From JAIRNF01 sp031551125 (GTDB taxonomy: Bacteria; Bacteroidota; Bacteroidia; Bacteroidales; UBA932), in contig JAVBOB010000004.1 of assembly GCA_031551125.1 (NCBI GenBank), forward strand, positions 62,001 through 126,000: 64,000 bases of DNA, read 5' to 3'. Below the pieces are notes generated by a model. That model made no database searches. It had not been told where the DNA came from and worked only from the letters and a program-made list of their open reading frames with translations. The position numbers and the translations under genes are program-made. This document shows positions 54,992 through 61,999 of the stretch, piece by piece (the first letter of the stretch is position 1; each line of letters opens with the position of its first letter).

Positions 54992-55442
54992 ACATTCTCT
55001 AATTTTCTGCAATTATACAGCAAAAAAAATAATCTGCAAACGATGAGTATTTTTTTTATTGCAAAACCATTAAAAGCCTACCAGCAAAGGGCTGAAAGTG
55101 AAGTCCCATTACCAAATTATTTTTACAAAATTTGATTGCATTTTAGATTTGAATCGGGATGAATTTAATATACTATATATCCATATAATATTGATTGTGC
55201 AAAATAGCAAGCCGCTATATTACAGGCTTAGACTATCTAGGAAAGGAGCGTATTTTAACAGTTACGGAGAAATGTAGCCTTTTGTAAACGCTGTTGGAGA
55301 CCTTCCAAAACTTTATCTAAAGAACGGTTTTAAGCGGCTAATTTTGAGTTGTAACCGCTCACGGCACAAATGTAACCTTTTTTTTAATACTCCAAATATT
55401 TTCGATAAAAAAATAAAGAATAGGGTAGGTAGTACTATTTCC
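54992..55442. other. Host-prophage junction region, AT-rich
   Basis: No gene is supported. It holds the dif-like site at 55163-55190, an operator-like box CACAAATGTA at 55365-55374 (reverse reading TACATTTGTG is a -7 box) and TACCTTTG on the reverse strand at 55456-55463 just beyond. These point to leftward transcripts of unknown content. Confidence 0.4.
55163..55190. other. Candidate XerCD attachment site (dif-like)
   Basis: Reverse strand: TATTATATGGA, TATATA, GTATATTAAAT. The last 11 bases match the E. coli dif XerD arm TTATGTTAAAT at 9 of 11 positions and the spacer is TA-rich; the XerC arm matches poorly. Weak on its own; its position at the host-phage boundary and the absence of an integrase raise interest. 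Confidence 0.3.
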
Positions 55443-55707
55443 TTTTCTGCGGTCGCAAAGGTAGCGCCAACTACAAGGAATGCAAGCCCGTAGCGGGTTT
55501 TACCATTATTGACCACTCTTTAACGTTCTCATCCATAGGAACGTTTTTTTGTTTATTAAAGTCCCGAAACAAAATAACCATCCTGCACGTAAGAGGGAAC
55601 GCTTAAAGAGTGCCAAATAATGCCAAAAGGCTTGCATTCCCCTCCGTTGGCTTGCTGATGGGTTGCTATGCAGAAAAGGAATTGTTTTCTGCGGCGGCAG
55701 AAGGCGC
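55443..55707. repeat. Large imperfect palindrome at the phage left end (candidate origin)
   Basis: GGAATGCAAGCC (55478-55489) with its flank TTACCATTATTGACCACTCTTTAACGTTC is inverted as GAACGCTTAAAGAGTGCC...AATGCC...GGCTTGCATTCC (55597-55640). Outside it, TTTTCTGCGGTCGCAAAGG (55443-) and TTTTCTGCGGCGGCAGAAGG (55685-) form a direct repeat. Hairpins inside: AACGTTC/GAACGTT and GTTTTTTTGTTT/AAACAAAATAAC. Such structure suits a replication origin, packaging signal or attachment region. Confidence 0.55.
55522..55550 (+). terminator. Hairpin with T run inside the palindrome
   Basis: AACGTTC, loop TCATCCATAG, GAACGTT, followed by TTTTT. Functions as a possible + strand terminator, or as one arm of the larger structure. 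Confidence 0.5.
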
Positions 55708-55736
55708 TTTTAATAGCAACTAAAAACTACCCTATT

Positions 55737-56126
55737 ATGGATATCATTGAACAATTTCACAACTACCTACACTCGGTCAACCAACATTGCCAGCCTAAAT
55801 ACTACGATTATGTGGAGATAGAAGACGGCTTTATGATTTACTTCAACACTAGAGAAACAATAACTAAAACAATAACAAGAACGCTAACCAATTACGCACG
55901 TAAGTTCCGTCACGGGCTGGAATTCCGCGACTTAGCAGGGCAAGGAATGGTAGCACATATCCAGCGTTACCGTACCCCGCAGGAATGCTTTGCCGAATAC
56001 CTCGACCGCATTCGCAGTCAACAACAACAAGAAATTAAAGCGGGAAAGATACCCGATAATTTCATTACGCAAGAAAAAAAGAAATTAATGCTAAAAAAGT
56101 GGAAACAGCAAAAAAGGGGCTACTAA
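55737..56126 (+). CDS. Phage protein of unknown function, opposite strand
   Basis: 129 residues from the ATG at 55737. It is the only rightward gene in the phage block. Sequence: MDIIEQFHNYLHSVNQHC..., YARKFRHGLEFRDLAGQG, RTPQECFAEYLDRIRSQQQQEIKAGKIP and a very basic C-terminus KKKLMLKKWKQQKRGY, which suggests nucleic-acid binding. No known family recognised. Position beside the palindrome and opposite to the structural genes is where a regulator or replication accessory factor would be expected (inference). Confidence 0.75.
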   Translation: MDIIEQFHNYLHSVNQHCQPKYYDYVEIEDGFMIYFNTRETITKTITRTLTNYARKFRHGLEFRDLAGQGMVAHIQRYRTPQECFAEYLDRIRSQQQQEIKAGKIPDNFITQEKKKLMLKKWKQQKRGY

Positions 56127-56136
56127 GCCCCTTTTA
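56111..56136. terminator. Bidirectional terminator between convergent phage transcripts
   Basis: AAAAGGGGC / GCCCCTTTT, 9-base perfect stem and 6-base loop. It overlaps the stop of the 129-residue gene and the stop of the 37-residue gene. Confidence 0.75.
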
Positions 56137-56247
56137 CTTCTTCTTTTTTCTCCCGAAAAAAAGCCATATGGGTAAGCATATAGCCGATACCAAAATAAAT
56201 AAAATAATAGGAATTGCTATTATTTCCTGCATGCCTAACTGAAACAT
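56134..56247 (-). CDS. 37-residue single-span membrane peptide
   Basis: Reading MFQLGMQEIIAIPIILFILVSAICL followed by PIWLFFGRKKKK: one TM helix (~8-30) and a positively charged tail. It begins four bases after the lipoprotein stop and ends at the terminator. Start could be Met6. Too small for family assignment; a holin-like or accessory role with the lipoprotein is possible. Supported by its position in the cassette rather than by homology. Confidence 0.55.
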   Translation of the reverse strand: MFQLGMQEIIAIPIILFILVSAICLPIWLFFGRKKKK

Positions 56248-56251
56248 AACA

Positions 56252-56608
56252 TTACGGATAAGATAATTCAACAATTTTTTTTGTTCCCGTATCAAGGTAC
56301 GGAAAGGCTATATACTTCTCGGCGTGGTCACCATAACCAACAGAGGCGGAAATAGTAGCAGCTACACCACATTGTATATCAACTACTTTAACGTCTCCTT
56401 TTTTAAGGTTATAAAAAACGGTATGTCCGCTATTAGTTGGTGATATATACCAAGAAGGTTGAATAGTGAAAAGGTCAGTTTTGCACCTAAATTCCAATCT
56501 CACAACGGTAGGCGGAATAGCATCCTGCTCATCTTTTTCGCCACTTTCTTTACTGCAAGAAAGTAACGTAACTATCAATAATACAGGCAATAGTAATATT
56601 TTTTTCAT
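56252..56608 (-). CDS. Phage-encoded lipoprotein (candidate moron)
   Basis: 118 residues. Signal and lipobox MKKILLLPVLLIVTLLSCS with Cys18, then a charged linker (KESGEKDEQD) and a beta-rich body with two Cys (residues ~42 and ~80). It has its own -7 promoter box (56637-56644) downstream of the spike-gene terminator and ends before another terminator, so it is transcribed separately from virion genes. Lipoproteins of this kind in temperate phages often block superinfection or alter the host surface; that role here is an inference. Confidence 0.8.
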   Translation of the reverse strand: MKKILLLPVLLIVTLLSCSKESGEKDEQDAIPPTVVRLEFRCKTDLFTIQPSWYISPTNSGHTVFYNLKKGDVKVVDIQCGVAATISASVGYGDHAEKYIAFPYLDTGTKKIVELSYP

Positions 56609-56636
56609 CTTGAGGCCTTTAACTTATTAACGTGTG

Positions 56637-56644
56637 CAAAGATA
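56637..56644 (-). promoter_or_regulatory. Host-type promoter box for the lipoprotein cassette
   Basis: Reverse strand TATCTTTG matches TAnnTTTG, ~29 bases before the lipoprotein ATG. Confidence 0.6.
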
Positions 56645-56649
56645 AAAAA

Positions 56650-56673
56650 AAAGTCCCCATTGCTGAGGACTTT
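56650..56673 (-). terminator. Terminator of the phage structural operon
   Basis: On the reverse strand AAAGTCC / GGACTTT with a 10-base loop and a run of nine T; 28 bases after the spike gene stop. Confidence 0.8.
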
Positions 56674-56700
56674 AATTAATATTTTATTTGGCTAAAGGAA

Positions 56701-57738
56701 TTACCAGTAGTAGCTATACGCCTCATCTTCAGGTGGTGAAACGTCCAGTATCTTACATTCGCCGCCTTGATAGCCTGGCAAAAAGACAGACAAAGATTGC
56801 TGACCAAAAGGCAAAACATCTGTATGTACTATACCTACCGTATCTATCCACGTTACAGTAAGATTATGCAACGGAACAAATTGTGACGTAATATGAACAC
56901 GGCCATCCTTTGTATCAATGATTTCAGTCCACAACGATATAAAACAAGGGTCTTTTGCTGGTGCTTCAGGAGATGCTTGATTAACATATATCGTTACTAT
57001 TTCACTGCTCTCGTACTGTTTGAATGTCAATTCAATAAAATGAGATTCATCAGTTTGAGAGGTAATAACAGTAATAGTTGTACCTTCATGCAACACTTGT
57101 AGCCATGCAGGAATAGCGTTCAACAACGTAAACTGTGCAGGTGTACCATCAATATAGCTGTCAAGCTCGTAGATATAGTTGCCGCCTTCCGCCGAAAAAT
57201 CAGCATACCCGACTTTTCCAGCGTTGCGCAAAGAAAAATACGTACTAGGAACAAAATCCACGTTAACCGTAACAGTTTTACCGCTGTCGGACTGCGTTAA
57301 CACCAATTGCGCTGATGTTGGTTCATGCTGCGTAATAGCTGTATTGCGATGCAGCTGCAAAAAGCCGTAAGTGTTTACAGCTAATAGCCATTCAGGCAAC
57401 GGTGTTGTTAACACCCATTGCTGCTCAACATCATCTTTCAGCGAGGTAATGGCTATAGCCGCATCAGGTACTTGTGTTGTTAGCACTACGTTAATCGTGC
57501 TATTTCCATTTGAGGAAAAGACATACACAGGCTCGGGGTATTGATTTCTCAATATACCCTTAATTTCCTGCAGCTGCGAACAGGCGCAATCAGTATTCAT
57601 CTCTATACGAGATAAAACGCTAAAAATATTGCCCAACCTATCGGCAATAACGGTAGTATTATCGGCTATCTTTTCAAGAACCTCCTGCTGTGTACCTCTA
57701 CTACCTTTCCAATTTTTACGATAAAATTTTGCTATCAT
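56701..57738 (-). CDS. Phage spike / receptor-binding protein with BACON-like repeats
   Basis: 345 residues. N-terminal basic segment and coiled helix (~1-65, GTQQEVLEKIADNTTVIADRL), then two ~88-residue beta repeats (~75-162 and ~168-255), each with a P.WL motif (LPEWLLAV; IPAWLQVL), a strand pair and a C-terminal V.V/V.Q strand (VTIYVNQAS). This is the pattern of BACON domains, common in Bacteroidota surface proteins and their phages and thought to bind glycans or mucin. A distinct domain (~260-345) ends the protein. It overlaps the preceding gene by four bases. Likely vertex spike used for host recognition. Confidence 0.72.
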   Translation of the reverse strand: MIAKFYRKNWKGSRGTQQEVLEKIADNTTVIADRLGNIFSVLSRIEMNTDCACSQLQEIKGILRNQYPEPVYVFSSNGNSTINVVLTTQVPDAAIAITSLKDDVEQQWVLTTPLPEWLLAVNTYGFLQLHRNTAITQHEPTSAQLVLTQSDSGKTVTVNVDFVPSTYFSLRNAGKVGYADFSAEGGNYIYELDSYIDGTPAQFTLLNAIPAWLQVLHEGTTITVITSQTDESHFIELTFKQYESSEIVTIYVNQASPEAPAKDPCFISLWTEIIDTKDGRVHITSQFVPLHNLTVTWIDTVGIVHTDVLPFGQQSLSVFLPGYQGGECKILDVSPPEDEAYSYYW

Positions 57739-58202
57739 AACCTACCTCCTGATACATAGTTATCCAACTCTAACACCCAAACGCATTGAATAAGATTAGG
57801 GTTACCTCCCCTATCATCCTCAATAATATACTCACCCGTTTCCATTACAGCATCGTTAATACTTACGTTATTCGCCACATAGTAAATAAAAGGGTGGTCA
57901 GATGCGTAGGTAGCCATATTTCGTACACCGTATTCCTTGGCTACCTGTATAGCATCCTTTTTATCAGAATTGTCAATAAGTACACAATCCAGTAGTATAT
58001 GATGCTTACCGCAGTAGTAGTACATGCCGCCATCGGGTTTAACTCCGCCGCCCTTCGGCACACTGGTACAGGTCAACAGCCTAAGGCTATACCTTGTTTG
58101 GCTATACTGTTGTTGTGACTGTAGTACTTTGGTAAGCGTTTCCATTGAGGCTTGGGACTTCGCCAACGCCTGTATTAACGCTTGTATTTGTAATTCGTCC
58201 AT
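57735..58202 (-). CDS. Phage structural protein of unknown function
   Basis: 155 residues. N-terminal amphipathic coiled coil (~1-35, MDELQIQALIQALAKSQASMETLTKVL) then a mixed alpha/beta domain with Cys residues (LLTCTSVPKGGGVKPDGGMYYYCGKHHILLDC). No TM or signal. Its first 101 bases overlap the end of the upstream gene in another frame, and it is coupled to the spike gene by an ATGA overlap. Possibly a penton or spike-base protein (inference from position). Confidence 0.75.
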   Translation of the reverse strand: MDELQIQALIQALAKSQASMETLTKVLQSQQQYSQTRYSLRLLTCTSVPKGGGVKPDGGMYYYCGKHHILLDCVLIDNSDKKDAIQVAKEYGVRNMATYASDHPFIYYVANNVSINDAVMETGEYIIEDDRGGNPNLIQCVWVLELDNYVSGGRL

Positions 58203-58635
58203 AAAATAGTTTTTGAATTAAAAAGAAATAGTTCGCGTTAACTACGTACCCTAAAAAGTTTCCTGTTTTAGTCAACGTAGGTGTAACGCCGAACGTTGTT
58301 ACATCATAGTACACGGGCAACATATTGGTATTATGTACGTCCGCAAAAATAGGTTGTTGCGCTTGGGACTGCTGTTGCATCCTACGCACAACCTCCGCTA
58401 CTTCCTGTTGGGTGGGTTGATGACAATTAAAGTTGTGACACATTAACGCCGCTTCTATCGGGGTTGCTTTCAACACCACAACAGGGATATGACTCGGAAA
58501 CGCATTCCGATGCGTCTCCAATACGTCCAAAAATCTACCCCGCGTACGTAGTGCGTGCGCGAGGTAGATACCTTGAGTAAGACATACAAAAACGTATGTT
58601 TCTATACAGTTTTCTTCGTTGTAGCGAGACATCAC
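58102..58635 (-). CDS. Phage protein of unknown function with Gln-rich middle
   Basis: 177 residues. N-terminal globular part (CIETYVFVCLTQGIYLAHALR), a Gln-rich segment (~90-115, RRMQQQSQAQQP) and a beta-rich C-terminus rich in Thr/Val (STTVTTTV). The last 33 codons overlap the next gene in a different frame. The C-terminal reading could be real double coding, as is common in ssDNA phages, or the protein could be effectively shorter. No family recognised. Confidence 0.65.
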   Translation of the reverse strand: MMSRYNEENCIETYVFVCLTQGIYLAHALRTRGRFLDVLETHRNAFPSHIPVVVLKATPIEAALMCHNFNCHQPTQQEVAEVVRRMQQQSQAQQPIFADVHNTNMLPVYYDVTTFGVTPTLTKTGNFLGYVVNANYFFLIQKLFYGRITNTSVNTGVGEVPSLNGNAYQSTTVTTTV

Positions 58636-58643
58636 AATAACCT

Positions 58644-59144
58644 TTATTCAACATTTAAATGTGATAAATACTGCTTTTGCTCGCTCTTGCTAAAAAGGCT
58701 CTTTAAATCTTCGGTCAACGTATCACTCATTGCCGAGGAAAATCGAAGATTTATCAACCCAAAAATAGAAGTCCCTTCAGTCCACAGTTCACCCTTAACC
58801 CTCATATAAATACGTGATAAAATTGCATACTCTCCAGGTGTAACCTTCAATAATAAAGCACCTATCTCTTTTTCATCAGTATTTTTAGCCCAACTTAAAA
58901 AGCCGCTACGATACATAGAGCGGTAAAGCCACTCAGCGCACTCACCATAGGTCATACCATTAGACATATACACGCTCATTGTAGCGGCATCTTTTTCTAC
59001 CATGCCATCAACTGCGCCAGTTATAGGAGTGATACCAAAAATTTTCTTTTTAATCCACGAAAAAAGAAAGATAACGGCAACAGCAATTGCGGCTAAAATA
59101 AGCCAGCCTTTGGCATCTTTTGGCGTAAAATTTTGCATTTTCAT
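58644..59144 (-). CDS. Phage membrane-anchored protein
   Basis: 166 residues. One TM segment near the N-terminus (~13-32, WLILAAIAVAVIFLFSWIKKK), then a helical soluble domain with GMTYGECAEWLYRSMYRSGFLSW and a segment about TPGEYAILSRIYMRVKGELW. Starts two bases before the muralytic gene's end, so co-translated. Probably a virion membrane protein with an inward or outward domain; no family recognised. Confidence 0.75.
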   Translation of the reverse strand: MKMQNFTPKDAKGWLILAAIAVAVIFLFSWIKKKIFGITPITGAVDGMVEKDAATMSVYMSNGMTYGECAEWLYRSMYRSGFLSWAKNTDEKEIGALLLKVTPGEYAILSRIYMRVKGELWTEGTSIFGLINLRFSSAMSDTLTEDLKSLFSKSEQKQYLSHLNVE

Positions 59145-59146
59145 AA

Positions 59147-59758
59147 CTATGCTACTTGTGCTTGCGCGTAAAAAGTGGAATAATCACACCAGGCAAAGCC
59201 AGCCTCAACCGTATGAATGTAGTAGGCTAATTGAGCCAAATTCGCACGATTCTCGTTCAAGTTCAAATCTGCAGTACTACCTACCTTCATAAGATTGCTA
59301 AGCCGTTTAATGTAACCTGAAGTATTATTTTCACTCGAAGGAGCATAGCGGTTCATGATTTGCTCAATTGTCTTTAGCCCACGTTTATTATAGTACGAAA
59401 GAAGTAGTTTAACCTGCGCACGTATGCCCATTGTCGAATCAGTAAAATAGGCTATTTTCCCCTTTACCGACCTTATTTTATCCAAGCCTTGCCAGTCATC
59501 AAAATACATCAAACAACCAGGATTATTTGACCTAACCGCCAACACATCTAACTTTATAGTAGCATCGTGATTTTTATTGAAGTTGTGTGCAACCAAATCA
59601 CTACTTTCAGGAACTGAAACCTTACCTACGGTATCCATACCTTTAACTGCCTGTGCGGCTTCGGCATTTTTCTTTTTAAACAGAAACTTGTACGCTAAGT
59701 AGGCGAGTACAAGAAGGGCGGCGATTATGCCGCCCTTTTTAATCAACTTACTACTCAT
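59147..59758 (-). CDS. Membrane-anchored muralytic virion protein (P5/lysozyme-like)
   Basis: 203 residues. TM segment ~9-27, linker, then a domain from residue ~74 with VRSNNPGCLMYFDDWQG, DSTMGIRAQVKLLLSYYNKRGLKTIEQIMNRYAP and SENNTSGYIKRLS. This matches the peptidoglycan-hydrolase domain often called structural protein P5 in phages (pattern R.NNPGN...W.G...F....GIRA...LL..Y...GL.TI..I..R.AP..ENNT..Y). Usual Asn after NNPG is Cys81 here. It would degrade the cell wall during entry, anchored in the virion membrane. Confidence 0.8.
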   Translation of the reverse strand: MSSKLIKKGGIIAALLVLAYLAYKFLFKKKNAEAAQAVKGMDTVGKVSVPESSDLVAHNFNKNHDATIKLDVLAVRSNNPGCLMYFDDWQGLDKIRSVKGKIAYFTDSTMGIRAQVKLLLSYYNKRGLKTIEQIMNRYAPSSENNTSGYIKRLSNLMKVGSTADLNLNENRANLAQLAYYIHTVEAGFAWCDYSTFYAQAQVA

Positions 59759-59759
59759 A

Positions 59760-59948
59760 CTATTTTACAATCATAGCCTTAATTTTCGGCCATAAAAAGA
59801 AAATACCTGCTACGCCTGCAATAGCAACAAGTACCCACGTTAGGGTATTCTTGCGCCTTGGTCGGCGATTAAAACCGCGACGGCGGCGAGATTTAGGCAT
59901 ATAAATCTTAATGTTGTTGTATGCCTTTCTAAAACGTCTAAATGCCAT
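59760..59948 (-). CDS. Arg-rich single-span membrane protein
   Basis: 62 residues from the ATG at 59948: an extremely basic N-terminal part (MAFRRFRKAYNN, RRRRGFNRRPRRK) followed by one TM helix (~36-55). Its start overlaps the end of the upstream gene by 11 bases; a longer frame upstream lacks a good start. A basic face on a virion membrane protein would suit contact with packaged ssDNA (inference). Confidence 0.72.
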   Translation of the reverse strand: MAFRRFRKAYNNIKIYMPKSRRRRGFNRRPRRKNTLTWVLVAIAGVAGIFFLWPKIKAMIVK

Positions 59949-60156
59949 TTGAATTGTTTTTTTGTTGTGAAACTTCTTTTTTCTTGAATAACTTTTGAAA
60001 GAGCCATTTACCACCGCTTACGATAAAGTCTTTAACAATTGGCGCAGCTATAGCAATAACTATTGCTACTATGCCTGTTGACGGCTCAACATTGCCCGAT
60101 GCCGCAGTAGTACCTACGTATGCTACACCGCTAGCGGCACAATCGCCCAACGTCAT
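59938..60156 (-). CDS. Small phage membrane protein
   Basis: 72 residues with an Ala/Gly-rich N-terminus and one TM segment (~28-45, GIVAIVIAIAAPIVKDFIV), then Lys-rich tail KWLFQKLFKKKEVSQQK. It overlaps the previous gene by four bases (ATGA type). Confidence 0.72.
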   Translation of the reverse strand: MTLGDCAASGVAYVGTTAASGNVEPSTGIVAIVIAIAAPIVKDFIVSGGKWLFQKLFKKKEVSQQKNNSNGI

Positions 60157-60413
60157 AAGTCACCTCCGCGACCTTCAAAATCATCAGCCGCCTGACTCAT
60201 CGCTTCCGCTGCTTTATTCGGGTCAACAAGGGTAACAGGCTGATGAGGCTCGTCACTGTCCTCTTCTACCTCCTCTACAGGGTCAGCTTCAGGCGGATAA
60301 GTTTCGCGCCACTCATCAAATTTTGGCTTAAACGTGTCGTAAAAGGCTTTCATCGCTGCACCTACAACAAGGGCTAGGGCTACCCATTTTCCAATTTTCT
60401 CGAAAAATTTCAT
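60153..60413 (-). CDS. Small phage membrane protein with acidic tail
   Basis: 86 residues: one TM segment (~9-25, KWVALALVVGAAMKAFY) followed by a Pro/Glu/Asp-rich tail (YPPEADPVEEVEEDSDEP). The charge pattern is opposite to the Arg-rich protein three genes later. Abuts the preceding gene. Confidence 0.72.
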   Translation of the reverse strand: MKFFEKIGKWVALALVVGAAMKAFYDTFKPKFDEWRETYPPEADPVEEVEEDSDEPHQPVTLVDPNKAAEAMSQAADDFEGRGGDL

Positions 60414-60414
60414 G

Positions 60415-61203
60415 TTATTTTTTCTTTTTTACTGCCAACACAATAATGATGACTACAAACGGCAGTAGTATAAGCCACCAGTTGGATTTTATCCAACCCC
60501 AAATTTTATCACTCGCTTTTTGCTGAACAACAGGCATTACAGCACCCATCGCTTCGGCTTCAAGGTTAGTCATCGCGCCGCCTAGCGGTGTGTTATTTTT
60601 CAATACATCCCACGCACCAGCAAGCAGACCAACCCAGTTAAAGCTAGGTGATGATACTTGCGTATCGGTTACCGTCTGGCCATAAGGCTTAAGCAGATTA
60701 TTCGCTACAGTAGTAGGGTTCTGACCGCTTGCAACTAGTGAATTATAAATCTGCTGGTTGGTATAACCGCTCTCAACCGACACGGGTAAAGTCAAACCGC
60801 TTGCATCATAACCGCTTAGCTTGCCATCCTGCGGATATACAACACCGTCAAGGATACCCGTAGTACTATAGCCAACATTGCCGCCTAATGAATCAGTATT
60901 ATTTTTAATGCCGTAATACTGATTCAACATAGTCATAAGCTGCTCTACCTGCTGGGCTTCGGTCTGTGCTGCCGCTCTCTCCGCTACTTTTGCATCGGTA
61001 CGAAGCCCGTTACCTTTGATACCATTATTGATAACCTGACCAAGACTACCAATATCTGCGCCTAAAGCGTTAGTTAAACCCGAATAAACGCTACCAATAA
61101 CTGGTATTTTTTTCAAAATCCCATCAGCAACACCCGTAACGGCTTTAACTGCACCGCCTACAACGGACTTAGCGCCATTCCATATACTGCTAAAAAATCC
61201 CAT
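60415..61203 (-). CDS. Minor virion/pilot-like protein with C-terminal membrane anchor
   Basis: 262 residues. An amphipathic, Gly/Ala-rich N-terminus (MGFFSSIWNGAKSVVGGAVKAVTG) resembles DNA-pilot proteins of ssDNA phages; a helical/Gln-rich middle and a C-terminal TM with KKKK tail (WWLILLPFVVIIIVLAVKKKK). Two bases after the candidate capsid gene. Probably a virion membrane or genome-delivery protein. Confidence 0.68.
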   Translation of the reverse strand: MGFFSSIWNGAKSVVGGAVKAVTGVADGILKKIPVIGSVYSGLTNALGADIGSLGQVINNGIKGNGLRTDAKVAERAAAQTEAQQVEQLMTMLNQYYGIKNNTDSLGGNVGYSTTGILDGVVYPQDGKLSGYDASGLTLPVSVESGYTNQQIYNSLVASGQNPTTVANNLLKPYGQTVTDTQVSSPSFNWVGLLAGAWDVLKNNTPLGGAMTNLEAEAMGAVMPVVQQKASDKIWGWIKSNWWLILLPFVVIIIVLAVKKKK

Positions 61204-61205
61204 AG

Positions 61206-61997
61206 CTAAGCAATTGCATCAACTTGGATAAGCCGAGACGTGTACACGTAATCGGATTTATCGCTAGTAATTTTAGCGTTGAAATAGTCGGTAACACCAA
61301 GACAAGAATAATAGTTACCGCCTGTCATCGTTTGGTCGGCAACAAAAGATGTTACTACACCATCTTCGGTTACTTCCTTACCGATTTCAATAGAAAGGTC
61401 ATCAATACCATTGGAGATGTCCGATACTTCAGGTTCTGAAAGGTTAACGGTATAGCTGTCTTTTGTAGTCAGCTGAACTGTACGGATTGACTTGCTCATA
61501 CATACCAAACGAGCATCCAACAAGTCAATAACCTTTTCAGATAGCGGATTCAAAAAAGTTGAATCGTAAATATTCGCCAATCCTGCTCTATTGCTATCAA
61601 TGGCGTAAATTCTCAGGTTCTTAAGGTTTTGGATATTAGTTTCAACATTCAAGTTAAAACCAGCATTTAACTTCAATGCCCCATTGTGTCCAATAATAAC
61701 ATTACCAGTTACCCGGTAGATTTTACCTTGAGCATCCTTATACGCTTTCATGTTGTTAGGTCCTGTACCTGCCATTACCATAAGAGGGAAGATAGGCATC
61801 AAGGGTACTAGGTTCTTACCGCCGTAGTTCGGAGAGGTGATACGAACTTCAAGCTTATCGTTCTTATCCTTGCCATAACCGAAAAAAGCCCCTACGGTAT
61901 CATAACCTTGAGTTTTTTCAATGTCGAACTTAAGATAGGCTGTACCCGTTTCGACCTGTAGATTTGTGGCGTTTAACGCCGCGTCATAAAGTTTCAT
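61206..61997 (-). CDS. Candidate major capsid protein
   Basis: 263 residues, no signal or TM, strongly beta-rich with few Cys, the only sizeable soluble protein placed beside the virion membrane genes. Blocks include TAYLKFDIEKTQGYDTVGAFFGYGKD, GKNLVPLMPIFPLMVMAG and YSCLGVTDYFNAKITS. Two similar-size halves would fit a double jelly-roll fold as in FLiP and PRD1-type capsid proteins. The call is from size, composition and position, not from a signature motif. Follows the replication gene by two bases. Confidence 0.6.
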   Translation of the reverse strand: MKLYDAALNATNLQVETGTAYLKFDIEKTQGYDTVGAFFGYGKDKNDKLEVRITSPNYGGKNLVPLMPIFPLMVMAGTGPNNMKAYKDAQGKIYRVTGNVIIGHNGALKLNAGFNLNVETNIQNLKNLRIYAIDSNRAGLANIYDSTFLNPLSEKVIDLLDARLVCMSKSIRTVQLTTKDSYTVNLSEPEVSDISNGIDDLSIEIGKEVTEDGVVTSFVADQTMTGGNYYSCLGVTDYFNAKITSDKSDYVYTSRLIQVDAIA

Positions 61998-61999
61998 GT

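Noticed and set aside
55313..55516. Reverse-strand open frame of 67 codons at the phage left end
   Set aside because: A -7 promoter box lies inside it and it overlaps the palindrome; more likely non-coding.
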